From the NCBI GenBank assembly GCA_902795935.1, contig CADBMS010000146.1:1-7276 (forward strand): a stretch of 7,276 nt of DNA, given 5' to 3'. Positions 1-6,743 of this stretch are shown piece by piece (position 1 is the first letter of the stretch; the number at the start of each line of letters is the position of its first letter). This stretch comes from an uncultured Methanobrevibacter sp. (GTDB lineage Archaea; Methanobacteriota; Methanobacteria; Methanobacteriales; Methanobacteriaceae). A program made the translations under genes and the position numbers. The notes under the pieces are model-generated. The model was not told the DNA's origin, searched no databases, and was given only the letters and a program-made list of their open reading frames with translations.

Positions 1-15
1 AAAAAAAAAACTCTG

Positions 16-58
16 TTAAAAGTTTTTAAAAGAAAATAAGGACTATTAAAAGTTTTTA
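16..58. repeat. Two copies of a 13-nt direct repeat, 30 nt apart
   Basis: TTAAAAGTTTTTA occurs at 16-28 and again at 46-58, exactly 30 nt apart start to start. The flanks do not match well, so this is not a CRISPR repeat. In DNA this AT-rich such a pair can arise by chance, and its role is unknown. Confidence 0.35.
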
Positions 59-222
59 GTTTACTCATAAATTGATTAAATTATTTAAAAGGCTTATTTG
101 AATAAAAAAGGATAATCCGGGCTAATTTAACTAATTAAGAGTTTATTAAACATATTTTTATCCAAAATAAGGCAATCATAATATAATAGGATAATTTCAA
201 ATTATACTATTATTAAAAACCC

Positions 223-262
223 GAATATTAACTAGTTTAAAATAAAATAAAGAATATTAACT
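223..262. repeat. Two copies of an 11-nt direct repeat, 29 nt apart
   Basis: GAATATTAACT occurs at 223-233 and at 252-262. The spacing is close to that of the other repeat pair in this gap, but the two motifs differ. The intervening sequence is plain A/T. No function can be assigned. Confidence 0.3.
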
Positions 263-349
263 GCTTCATACTTAAAATAAGAGACATATATAATTTTTTC
301 ATTGAAAATGTTATAATTTAAAAATAATACATAAATTCAATAATATTTA

Positions 350-1724
350 TTAAAATAAACTAGTTAAAGGTATTCCTAAAAATATCATAACTACTAATAT
401 CAAACAAAAATTAGCAAGAAGATCTGTTATGCTAGTTGACAATGGAATGACAATATTATCCGGATTTAATCCTTCTTTATATGAAAGATAACTCAAGTAA
501 TATGATATTATCATAATAAATGGAATTAAAATACATCCTGCAAATAAACTTATTAAAACAATATTATTTAAACCTAAAGAAGTTATTCCTAGAGTAATAG
601 TGGAAATATGTACTAAAACTCCAATTAAAGGATATATAATTAAACCTAAAATTAATATTATTGCAAAATTTATTAATGCTCCTTTTTTAGGCATACTTGC
701 AACTTCAACATTACCTGAATGTAAACCAGATGATAATCTAGCGCCTAATATACTAATTAGATTTCCACTTTGGCCTGAAAATAAAGGAACTAGTGTGAGT
801 ACTGATGGATTATTCAATATTAAAGAAAGTTTACTGTTTAAGATAGTTCCAGCTCCAGTTCCCAAAATAGAACATAGAATTAAAATTGGAGTGCTTTCAG
901 TTATAACAGTTTTTACATAATCATCAAATTGTAATCCACGTATAAGAAACAAAATAGCCATAAATATGAATAATATAACCAATATGATTTTTATTATAAG
1001 ATAATCTAGTAAATTTAATATAAATAGTGACAACATTAAAGAAGGAATTGTAAATAAATCTCCTAATGCTGCTATTAAAGGAGTAGTTACATTATCTGGA
1101 TCCCAACCATTTTCATAACTTTTAAGAGCAATTATAATAGTTAATGGTAAAAGTATTAATGATGAAATTAATCCTGCTAATATAGATATAATTATAAAAT
1201 CGAACAACTGCATTGAAGCTTGACCTGTTATTTCACATAATCCTTTAGATGCAAATGCTAGTAATAATGATAATAAAAATGTTAAAATTATTGAACTTGA
1301 TATGCTTTGTTTTAGTAGTGGTGATTTTTTAAGTTCTGGAGACAAAATACCAATGTGTAGTTCTGAACTTAATCTAGAGCCTAGTGCACCAAATATATTT
1401 CCTCGCATAGCTATTGCACCAGGTATTAAAACAAATATTCCAGGGAATTTTGCGAATACATCACCCATATTCGTCAAAAGTATTCCTGCAAATAATCCGC
1501 TTATAGCACATATGCTTAAGGCAATGAAACTTTCTCCAAGTGCATTTTTTATTTCTTGATAAAAAGAGTTTATATTCTTTATAGCTCTTTTTGGTAGGTT
1601 TGTTATGGTTTCTTTAGATATTGCAATAATCAAATTGGTGATTATTGTTAAGACTTTTTCTGAAAAGTCTCGACCCTTCTTCAATGCCTTTTTTAATATC
1701 GTCACATATATCACCAATTTTCAT
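350..1724 (-). CDS. mgtE: MgtE/SLC41-type divalent cation transporter, apparent frameshift near the 5' end
   Basis: This is an integral membrane permease of the MgtE/SLC41 type, made of two tandem copies of the MgtE membrane domain. Numbering from TTG at 1717 (455 aa), the halves span about 60-260 and 270-455. Each has a Gly/Arg-rich motif (RGNIFGALGSRLSSELHIG at 105-123; GQSGNLISILGARLSSGLHSG-like at 315-335) and an acidic motif (DPDN at 206-209; NPDN at 418-421) followed by a conserved Asp (220 and 432). The cytosolic N and CBS domains of bacterial MgtE are absent. The frame from TTG 1717 lacks a placed ribosome site. AAGGAG at 1738-1733 points instead to ATG 1724-1722, in another frame. 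That frame reads MKIGDICDDIKKGIEE and then stops at 1616-1614. Removing one G from the GGG at 1676-1674 joins the frames into a smooth protein of about 457 aa. A sequencing error, a real mutation or +1 recoding would all fit. Substrate is probably Mg2+, possibly Co2+. Confidence 0.85.
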
Positions 1725-1732
1725 TTTGCATT

Positions 1733-1738
1733 CTCCTT
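1733..1738 (-). promoter_or_regulatory. Shine-Dalgarno site that fixes the MgtE gene start at 1724
   Basis: The minus strand reads AAGGAG at 1738-1733, with an 8-nt spacer to ATG at 1724-1722. The alternative TTG at 1717 lies 15 nt from the motif, which is too far for normal initiation. This is the main argument that the real start is in the other frame and that the gene is frameshifted. Confidence 0.65.
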
Positions 1739-1755
1739 AATGTACTTAATAAATT

Positions 1756-2337
1756 TTATAAATCATTTAATGTCATTTCATTTTTTGCTAATTTTGTTAA
1801 CAATTCATATCCTGCTTCATTTCCTTTTGCTATAAGATTATCTTCTTCTAATAACATAGTATTCCTATCAGGACCATAAATCCATGTTTCATTTCTTCTT
1901 ATTGCTATTACTCTCATACCTGTACGAGTTGCAAGTAATAATTCACCTAAAGATTTATTTGCAATTTCAGATCCTTTATCAATTGTTACTCTATTTATTA
2001 TCTCTTCAGATTCTTCTATAACCATTTTAAATACTGGATGAGGTTTTATTCCTTTCAATACTAAATCTGCTATATCTTTTGCTGAATTTGCTATTGTTTC
2101 TGCTGCTTCTCCAACTTCTAAAAGAGCCGTTAGTTTTTCTGCATCCTCTACAGATCTTGCTGCTAGTAAGGATACTTTTTTTATTTCAAAATTTAATCTA
2201 TTAACTTTATTTTCCAATTTTTTAACTTCTTCTGCTGCATCTTTACTATTAAATAAAAGTGCAGAATATGCTAAATCAACCATTAACTCAGAAATATTCT
2301 TCATTTCAATTAAAATATCTTTTACACTCTTTGACAA
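1756..2337 (-). CDS. PhoU and TrkA-C domain protein, likely transporter regulator
   Basis: This is a soluble cytosolic protein of 193 aa. Residues 1 to about 110 form a helical PhoU-like domain (ISELMVDLAYSALLF, then EVGEAAETIANSAKDIADL at about 74-92). Residues 121-183 match the TrkA-C/RCK-C fold (SLGELLLATRTGMRVIAIRR, IYGPDRNTML, ED-LIAKG). This domain pair is known in archaea as an uncharacterised family (COG3273 as I recall), often beside MgtE- or SLC41-type permeases. TrkA-C domains bind small ligands and gate transporters, so control of the downstream permease is a reasonable inference. The start is TTG at 2337. An in-frame stop lies just upstream, and GGGGAG at 2350-2345 is 7 nt away. 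The gap to the permease ATG is 31 nt. The gene looks intact. Confidence 0.88.
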   Translation of the reverse strand: MSKSVKDILIEMKNISELMVDLAYSALLFNSKDAAEEVKKLENKVNRLNFEIKKVSLLAARSVEDAEKLTALLEVGEAAETIANSAKDIADLVLKGIKPHPVFKMVIEESEEIINRVTIDKGSEIANKSLGELLLATRTGMRVIAIRRNETWIYGPDRNTMLLEEDNLIAKGNEAGYELLTKLAKNEMTLNDL

Positions 2338-2344
2338 ATCTCAT

Positions 2345-2350
2345 CTCCCC
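2345..2350 (-). promoter_or_regulatory. Shine-Dalgarno site deciding a TTG start
   Basis: GGGGAG sits 7 nt before TTG 2337-2335 on the minus strand. An ATG immediately after the motif (2344-2342) is out of frame and too close. In the coding frame a TGA at 2343-2341 blocks any longer protein, so the TTG start is well supported. Confidence 0.7.
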
Positions 2351-2367
2351 ATAAGATTATATATTAT

Positions 2368-3423
2368 CTATTTATGTAAACATTCTCTTCTAAGTTTAAG
2401 TAATGTTTTTTTCTTATTTTTTAAATCATCAGTTTCTGTTAGTATTTCGTCAAGTTTTGGTTTTATGTATTCTACTGTATCATTTTTATGTATCCAATCA
2501 CAATTTTGACAAGTCCATATATTTTTCCCTTTAATCCATTTCCCATTTGTAGATGAATCTCCACATGGATAAAACGGACAATAACAGAATGTACAATTTT
2601 CTGCTTCTTTATGACATGGATAATACTCACATTCAAAATTAGGACCAGGTTGTATATCCCCATTTAAGTAGTCTTCATAGAATTTACGGGATAAATCATG
2701 CATTTCTTGTTTAATTACATATCCTCTTGGTGTAATCATATGATTATCTTGAATGAATGTAGTAGAATTACCAATTATTAAAATTGTAGACATATCAATT
2801 TCTTCTGAAGTAATGTTTTCTAATGTATTAATTTTAATAGTTATCGGATTAGTACTGCTTTTAACATAACCTACAGGAGTTTTTGGATCTAAAGTATCTC
2901 TTAAAATTTCAAATGCCATTCTGAAAGGTTCTGTTCTTTTTTTACTAATTGGATTATATAATGCAATAATAAGGTTAGCATTACTAGCAGCTTTGATTTT
3001 ATTTTTAATTTCAGAAATAGGTGTTAAAATATCACTTAAACTAATAACAGCAAAATCATGTAACGGTGCTCCTAAAAGTGCAGCACCATAATTTGCAGCA
3101 GTTACTCCAGGAATTATTTCATATTCTATATTATCATATTTACCTATTATTTGGAAAAAAACATTAGCCATTCCAAATACTCCCGGATCTCCAGAACTTA
3201 TAATAGCAACATTTTTACCATCAAAGTGTTTTTGAATAGCTAATTCTACTCTAGCTATTTCATCCCCCATTCCTTTTTTAATGATTTCTTTACCTTCAAT
3301 TAAATGATTAATAGAATTAATATATTTATAATATCCAACAATAACATCAGAAGACTCAATTGCTTCTAGTGCACGCAAAGTCATATCTTTTGGTGAAGGC
3401 CCTATACCTATTATTTTAATCAT
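2368..3423 (-). CDS. cbiH: Cobalt-precorrin-3B C17-methyltransferase with C-terminal Cys-rich domain
   Basis: CbiH/CobJ uses S-adenosylmethionine to methylate C17 and drive ring contraction in corrin synthesis. The tetrapyrrole methylase domain covers residues 1 to about 240. It has the N-terminal GIGPS loop (6-10), the SAM-site SSGDPGVFG (76-84), PGVTAAN (105-111), ALYNPISKKR (154-163) and the terminal TPRGY (231-235). Residues 262-320 form an added Cys-rich module with Cys at 265, 270, 277, 280, 282, 287, 305 and 308, resembling the Cys-rich small domain found near cobalamin genes. It could bind an Fe-S cluster or zinc. Bacillus CbiH60 is a known case of a CbiH with an Fe-S extension, though of a different domain. 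The last 30 residues are Lys-rich. The start is ATG 3423, with AGGG 5 nt upstream. The preceding gene ends 20 nt before it and the next begins 30 nt after it, which suggests cotranscription. Confidence 0.93.
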   Translation of the reverse strand: MIKIIGIGPSPKDMTLRALEAIESSDVIVGYYKYINSINHLIEGKEIIKKGMGDEIARVELAIQKHFDGKNVAIISSGDPGVFGMANVFFQIIGKYDNIEYEIIPGVTAANYGAALLGAPLHDFAVISLSDILTPISEIKNKIKAASNANLIIALYNPISKKRTEPFRMAFEILRDTLDPKTPVGYVKSSTNPITIKINTLENITSEEIDMSTILIIGNSTTFIQDNHMITPRGYVIKQEMHDLSRKFYEDYLNGDIQPGPNFECEYYPCHKEAENCTFCYCPFYPCGDSSTNGKWIKGKNIWTCQNCDWIHKNDTVEYIKPKLDEILTETDDLKNKKKTLLKLRRECLHK

Positions 3424-3443
3424 TATATCCCTAATTTTAAGAA

Positions 3444-4238
3444 TTAGTTAGTGTTAGAATTACTATTAGAATTACTGTTATAATTACTATTAGAATTACT
3501 GTTATAATTACTGTTAGAATTACTATTAGAATTACTGTTAGAATTACTATTAGAATTACTGTTAGAATTACTATTTGAATTACTATTAGAATTACTATTT
3601 GAATTACTGTTAGAATTACTATATGAACGCCTATATGAATTATATGATTTTTTATACTTTGTTTTATTAGTTGTCATTGATAAATTACTTGAATTATAAT
3701 CCGATGCGTTTGAAGTGTTATTAAGAGCGCTTTTAATTTCAACAACTCTTATACTTGATAAAATAACTTTAACTCCTTCAGATGTTAAATTTCCAATTGC
3801 TGTTGCTCTAATTAAAAATCTCGGTGTTTCTTTAATAACAATTGTTGAAGAACTTCCATAGTTGTAATTATCATCTTGATAAGCCATAGCACTAATATTA
3901 AGCCATAATACTGTAGTATCTGAAGTATCATTATATGTTATAACTTCTAATGTGCGTAAATCAATACCACTAGTATTTGTTTGATTTAATAAAACATCTA
4001 ATACTTCATCTCTATTTGTCATATTAAGTTCAGTTGACCTAGGGCCTAATGTCTCTTGCACTTCTTTACTATTAATTATTTCATATACTTTATCTATTTG
4101 CATCTGTAATAATTCTTCAATATTTGGTGGCTCCGATGTTATAATAGTATATGAACTAACAACACCCACCTCAAAAAACACTGCGAAACAAAATAAAAAT
4201 CCTATAAATTTTAAAAATCTTGACAAAAAGTTTGACAA
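3444..4238 (-). CDS. Secreted or membrane-anchored protein, sequon-rich, with Ser-Asn repeat tail
   Basis: I do not recognise a family for this 264-aa protein. Residues 8-29 are a hydrophobic N-terminal segment after a short positive stretch (R7, K10), either a signal peptide or a membrane anchor. Residues 30-170 look like a folded outer domain. Between 72 and 193 there are 12 N-X-S/T sequons (N72, 85, 88, 103, 114, 150, 173, 174, 177, 182, 185, 191), which suits an N-glycosylated surface protein. Residues 194-206 are basic and Tyr-rich. Residues 207-262 are almost pure Ser-Asn with two Tyr replacements, and the protein ends two residues later. Tail asparagines are not sequons, since the residue two on is Asn. 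The start is TTG 4238 after AAGGTGGT at 4249-4242. As first gene of the leftward operon it may be transcribed with cbiH, but nothing ties it to cobalamin. From memory, a hypothetical gene sits here in related methanogens too. Confidence 0.8.
   Translation of the reverse strand: MSNFLSRFLKFIGFLFCFAVFFEVGVVSSYTIITSEPPNIEELLQMQIDKVYEIINSKEVQETLGPRSTELNMTNRDEVLDVLLNQTNTSGIDLRTLEVITYNDTSDTTVLWLNISAMAYQDDNYNYGSSSTIVIKETPRFLIRATAIGNLTSEGVKVILSSIRVVEIKSALNNTSNASDYNSSNLSMTTNKTKYKKSYNSYRRSYSNSNSNSNSNSNSNSNSNSNSNSNSNSNSNSNSNSNSNYNSNSNSNYNSNSNSNSNTN
3453..3620 (-). repeat. 14-copy tandem repeat of a 12-bp unit coding for Ser-Asn
   Basis: Fourteen consecutive 12-bp units run without a length change. On the given strand each reads RTT-AGA-ATT-ACT, with variation in the first base (A or G) and in the second codon (AGA, TGA or ATA). 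Read as coding sequence this gives Asn-Ser-Asn-Ser, with one serine always AGT and the other TCT, TCA or replaced by TAT (Tyr, around 3480 and 3504). The fixed alternation of AGT with TCN serines shows that the unit is 12 bp and not 6 bp. Any gain or loss of whole units keeps the frame. Confidence 0.95.
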
Positions 4239-4300
4239 AAGACCACCTTATCATCTAGTATGTATCTATTAATATAAGATAATTTTTAATATAATGTTTT

Positions 4301-4315
4301 TAATATAGTTTTCAT
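4301..4315 (-). promoter_or_regulatory. Candidate BRE/TATA promoter for the leftward operon
   Basis: The minus strand reads ATGAAAACTATATTA across 4315-4301: an A-rich BRE-like part followed by the TATA-like CTATATTA. A start about 25 nt downstream would fall near 4278 and give a leader of about 40 nt to TTG 4238. Other AT-rich matches exist nearby (around 4290 and 4275), so the exact box is uncertain. Confidence 0.4.
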
Positions 4316-4360
4316 CTTTAATAAATACTAGGTAAAAAAATAATCTAAAATAAGGTAAAT

Positions 4361-4374
4361 AGAAACTTTATAGT
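4361..4374 (+). promoter_or_regulatory. Candidate BRE/TATA promoter for the polB-aldolase pair
   Basis: AGAAACTTTATAGT has a BRE-like purine stretch followed by a TATA-like TTTATAG. Transcription would begin near 4396, about 50 nt before ATG 4446. A second candidate, AATATAAA at about 4385, cannot be excluded in such AT-rich DNA. Confidence 0.4.
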
Positions 4375-4445
4375 TAATAAATAAAATATAAAAAGATATA
4401 CATAAATTAAAAAAATCTAAAGAAAAAACATTAAATAGGGTTTAA

Positions 4446-6065
4446 ATGAGTCAAAAAATATTATTTAAATTTATCAATGCTGAAATACAAGTAAGTCCCG
4501 TAGCTTATGAAATAATTAAAACATTAACAGATAAAGAAACAATATGTTCCTCATTAATAACATATATTAAAGGAAAAAAAATTAATAGAAAAGAAATGAA
4601 CATTTTAACTCAAGAAACTGTTGAAAACTTCTTAAAAATGGAAAATATAAATTATATCTCACCAAAATCAGATTCAGAAACACTAATAAAACCAAAAACT
4701 AAAAATGAAACTAAAATTAAATCTAAACTCATAGATGATTCAGTAACCCCCTATGATTCTGTTACAACAGTAGAAAACGAATTAAAATCCAATAATAGTA
4801 TAAAAGAAATAAGGAACAAAGGGCTTAAAGTTTTAAATCCAAATCAAACATTTGATTTTGAAGTTTTACAAGACACTAGTAAAAAATCATATACTAGTGG
4901 AGAAATAAACGATATGATTACTTATTTCAAGGATAGATTCCAAAAAATCAAAAATATGATAACAAAACGAAGAGAATACTCAGAATACACTGATATATTT
5001 GATTTAGATCTTGTAAATGGTGAAACAAAAATCATATGTATGATTAGAGAATACAACTACACAAAAAATGGACACAAAATACTAACTGTTGAAGATGAAA
5101 CTGGAACTGTTAAAGCATTAATTCATAATAATAATGAAGAGTTAATTAGTGAATTTGAAAAAATTGTTAATGATGAAGTAATAGGGCTAAGTGGAACAAA
5201 AAAAGGAGAATTATTCATTGTTAACGATTTTATGAAACCTGGAATTCCTAGAAACAATCTTGAAAAAGAAATGAATTTTTCAGCAGCATTTATATCAGAT
5301 GTTCATATCGGTAGTCAAACATTCCTATATGATGTTTTTAATAACTTTGTTAAGTGGCTTAATTGTGAATATGGAAATGATGAACAAATTGAAATTGCTA
5401 AAAATATTAAATATCTGATTATTGCAGGAGATGTTGTTGATGGCATTGGTATTTATCCAAATCAAGAAGAAGAACTTGATATAAAAGACATAACCCAACA
5501 ATATAATGAAGCTGCAAAATTACTTGGCCAAATAAGAGAAGATATTAAAATAATAATTGCTCCTGGAAATCACGACGCATCAAGAGTTGCAGAACCTCAA
5601 CCTGCGATACCCGAAGAATATGGTAAATCATTATACAAATTAAATAATATAGAATTTGTGAGTAATCCTGCCCTTTTAAGCTTAGATGGGATAAAAACTT
5701 TAATTTATCATGGGAGAAGTTTTGATGATTTTGCTATCAGCATCAAAGGATTTTCACATGAAGAATCTGATAAAATTATGAAAGAATTGCTAGAAAAAAG
5801 ACATTTAGCTCCAATATATGGTGAAAGAACACCATTAGCATCCGAATTAGAAGATCATTTAGTAATTAATGAAATACCACAAATATTTCATACTGGTCAC
5901 GTACATATAAATTCTTATTCAAAATATAATGGAATACACTTAATAAATTCAGGTACATTCCAAACTCAAACCGAGTTTCAAAAGATACATAACATAGAAC
6001 CAACAGTAGGAGAAGTGCCTGTAATTCATAAAGGAAAATTCAAATTACTAAAATTCAAAAATTAA
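4446..6065 (+). CDS. polB: DNA polymerase D (Pol II) small subunit DP1
   Basis: DP1 is the proofreading 3'-5' exonuclease subunit of the archaeal replicative polymerase PolD; its partner DP2 is not in this window. The 539-aa protein has a helical N-terminal region (1-65), a Lys/Asn/Ser-rich linker (about 72-150), an OB-fold domain (about 185-265) and a calcineurin/Mre11-like phosphoesterase domain (278-539). All metal-site motifs are present: SDVHIGS (284-290), AGDVVDG (327-333), PGNHDASR (373-380), YHGRSFDD (421-428) and TGHVH (483-487), followed by NSGTFQTQTEFQ (501-512), a typical DP1 sequence. The nuclease should therefore be active, unlike the degenerate eukaryotic B-subunits. The length fits the family. 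The start ATG has AGGG 5 nt upstream (4437-4440). It is the first gene of a rightward pair, 23 nt before the aldolase. Confidence 0.96.
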   Translation: MSQKILFKFINAEIQVSPVAYEIIKTLTDKETICSSLITYIKGKKINRKEMNILTQETVENFLKMENINYISPKSDSETLIKPKTKNETKIKSKLIDDSVTPYDSVTTVENELKSNNSIKEIRNKGLKVLNPNQTFDFEVLQDTSKKSYTSGEINDMITYFKDRFQKIKNMITKRREYSEYTDIFDLDLVNGETKIICMIREYNYTKNGHKILTVEDETGTVKALIHNNNEELISEFEKIVNDEVIGLSGTKKGELFIVNDFMKPGIPRNNLEKEMNFSAAFISDVHIGSQTFLYDVFNNFVKWLNCEYGNDEQIEIAKNIKYLIIAGDVVDGIGIYPNQEEELDIKDITQQYNEAAKLLGQIREDIKIIIAPGNHDASRVAEPQPAIPEEYGKSLYKLNNIEFVSNPALLSLDGIKTLIYHGRSFDDFAISIKGFSHEESDKIMKELLEKRHLAPIYGERTPLASELEDHLVINEIPQIFHTGHVHINSYSKYNGIHLINSGTFQTQTEFQKIHNIEPTVGEVPVIHKGKFKLLKFKN

Positions 6066-6088
6066 ATTAAATTAAAGAAGGCCATTAA

Positions 6089-6667
6089 ATGGATAATAAC
6101 CTCGTAGAATCCGTTATATCTACTTCAAAATATGTATTTGATAGAAAACTAGTCTCAGGATTAGCAGGTAATATTAGTGCAAGATTCCATGATGAGAATG
6201 GTGAAGATATAATTGCAATTACACCCACATTAGTGCCATTATCATCAGTTACTAAAAAAAATATTGTAATAGTTACTATTAACGGTGAAATATTATCTAA
6301 AGGAACCCCTTCATCTGAATTAAACTTACATCTTGAAATTTATAAAAAAAACGAAAATGTCAATGGAATAGTTCATACTCATTCTCCTTATGCTACAGGA
6401 TTTGCATTTAGTAATAAAAAAATTAAAAGATTAGAAGGTTTTGGTGATATAAAAAACGAATATTTAACAGAAATAAAATATTTTAAACCAGGAAGCATTG
6501 AATTAGCAAATAAATGTTCTGAAAAATTAATAAAAGAAGATGTTCTTATTCTTAAAAATCATGGTGTTGTTGCAATTGGATCTAATCCACAAAAAGCAGC
6601 ATTCTTAGCTGAATTTGTCGAAGAAATAGCTAAAACCCAATTTATTACATACCTATTAGAAAAATAA
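6089..6667 (+). CDS. fucA: Class II aldolase, L-fuculose-phosphate aldolase type
   Basis: This is a zinc-dependent class II aldolase/adducin family enzyme of 192 aa. Visible motifs are the substrate-phosphate loop GLAGNIS (24-30), ITPT (44-47), PSSELNLH (74-81) with Glu77 as the likely catalytic acid, the zinc ligands His96 and His98 in VHTHSPYA, and the third zinc ligand His158 in KNHGVV. No key residue is missing. In Methanocaldococcus a homologous enzyme cleaves fuculose-1-phosphate to lactaldehyde and dihydroxyacetone phosphate, and it has been proposed as a source of the lactate used in coenzyme F420. The same role is plausible here but not shown by sequence. Substrate choice within this family (fuculose-P, ribulose-P or a methylthioribulose-P dehydratase-like reaction) cannot be settled by eye. 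ATG 6089 follows a weak GAAGG site (6077-6081). Probably cotranscribed with polB. Confidence 0.88.
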   Translation: MDNNLVESVISTSKYVFDRKLVSGLAGNISARFHDENGEDIIAITPTLVPLSSVTKKNIVIVTINGEILSKGTPSSELNLHLEIYKKNENVNGIVHTHSPYATGFAFSNKKIKRLEGFGDIKNEYLTEIKYFKPGSIELANKCSEKLIKEDVLILKNHGVVAIGSNPQKAAFLAEFVEEIAKTQFITYLLEK

Positions 6668-6684
6668 AAAATACATTTCTATAA

Positions 6685-6728
6685 AATGTTCTTCTTTTTA
6701 TTATTTTAAATATTTGAATTAGAACATT
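6685..6728. terminator. Inverted repeat between convergent genes
   Basis: AATGTTCT at 6685-6692 pairs exactly with AGAACATT at 6721-6728 across a 28-nt loop. It lies between the aldolase stop and the stop of the UPF0147 gene. The stem is short and AT-rich, so it may be only a minor aid to termination. Confidence 0.3.
6692..6707 (+). terminator. T-rich terminator after the aldolase gene
   Basis: TTCTTTTTATTATTTT begins about 25 nt after the aldolase stop codon. Archaeal RNA polymerase commonly terminates at oligo-T stretches without a hairpin, so this is a reasonable end for the polB-aldolase transcript. Confidence 0.5.
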
Positions 6729-6731
6729 AAT

Positions 6732-6739
6732 AAAAAAAA
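6732..6739 (-). terminator. T8 terminator after the UPF0147 gene
   Basis: Eight A residues on the given strand form a T8 run in the leftward transcript, 4 nt after the stop codon. This fits oligo-T termination in archaea and would limit read-through into the antisense of the aldolase. Confidence 0.55.
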
Positions 6740-6743
6740 TAAT

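Larger units (their letters stand above)
1..349. other. AT-rich intergenic region without a supported gene
   Basis: This stretch lies beyond the 3' end of the leftward operon. I find no reading frame with a ribosome site or family resemblance on either strand, and no tRNA-like cloverleaf. It contains A-runs on the given strand (1-10 and 106-111), which are T-runs in the direction of the leftward operon. It also has short direct repeats (16-28 and 46-58; 223-233 and 252-262) and a small palindrome, TTATT-TG-AATAA, at about 94-105. It probably serves as a 3' untranslated or terminator zone, and perhaps as the upstream region of a gene outside the window. Confidence 0.6.

Noticed and set aside
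276..310. Possible rightward promoter (purine stretch then TATATAAT at about 286-293) reading into the antisense of the MgtE-like gene
   Set aside because: TATA-like matches are expected by chance in DNA this AT-rich, and no gene or stable RNA structure follows it.
600..920. Rightward open frame of about 106 codons inside the MgtE-like gene
   Set aside because: It lies antisense within a clear transporter gene, has no ribosome site, and its translation has no family-like character.
1302..1559. Rightward open frame of about 85 codons
   Set aside because: Antisense shadow of the first MgtE domain; nothing supports its expression.
1605..1835. Rightward hydrophobic open frame of 76 codons spanning the gap between the MgtE-like and PhoU/TrkA-C genes
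   Set aside because: Its Phe/Leu/Ile-rich translation comes from T-rich antisense DNA, and it overlaps two real genes and their ribosome site.
2472..2663. Leftward open frame of 63 codons inside cbiH
   Set aside because: Another frame of the Cys-rich coding part of cbiH; it has no start signal of its own.
3453..3620. CRISPR array
   Set aside because: The units are 12 bp, contiguous and without spacers, and they lie in a coding frame; this is a tandem coding repeat.
3453..3620. Ser-Asn tail as a dense N-glycosylation tract
   Set aside because: In the repeat the residue two after each Asn is another Asn, so the N-X-S/T pattern is not met.
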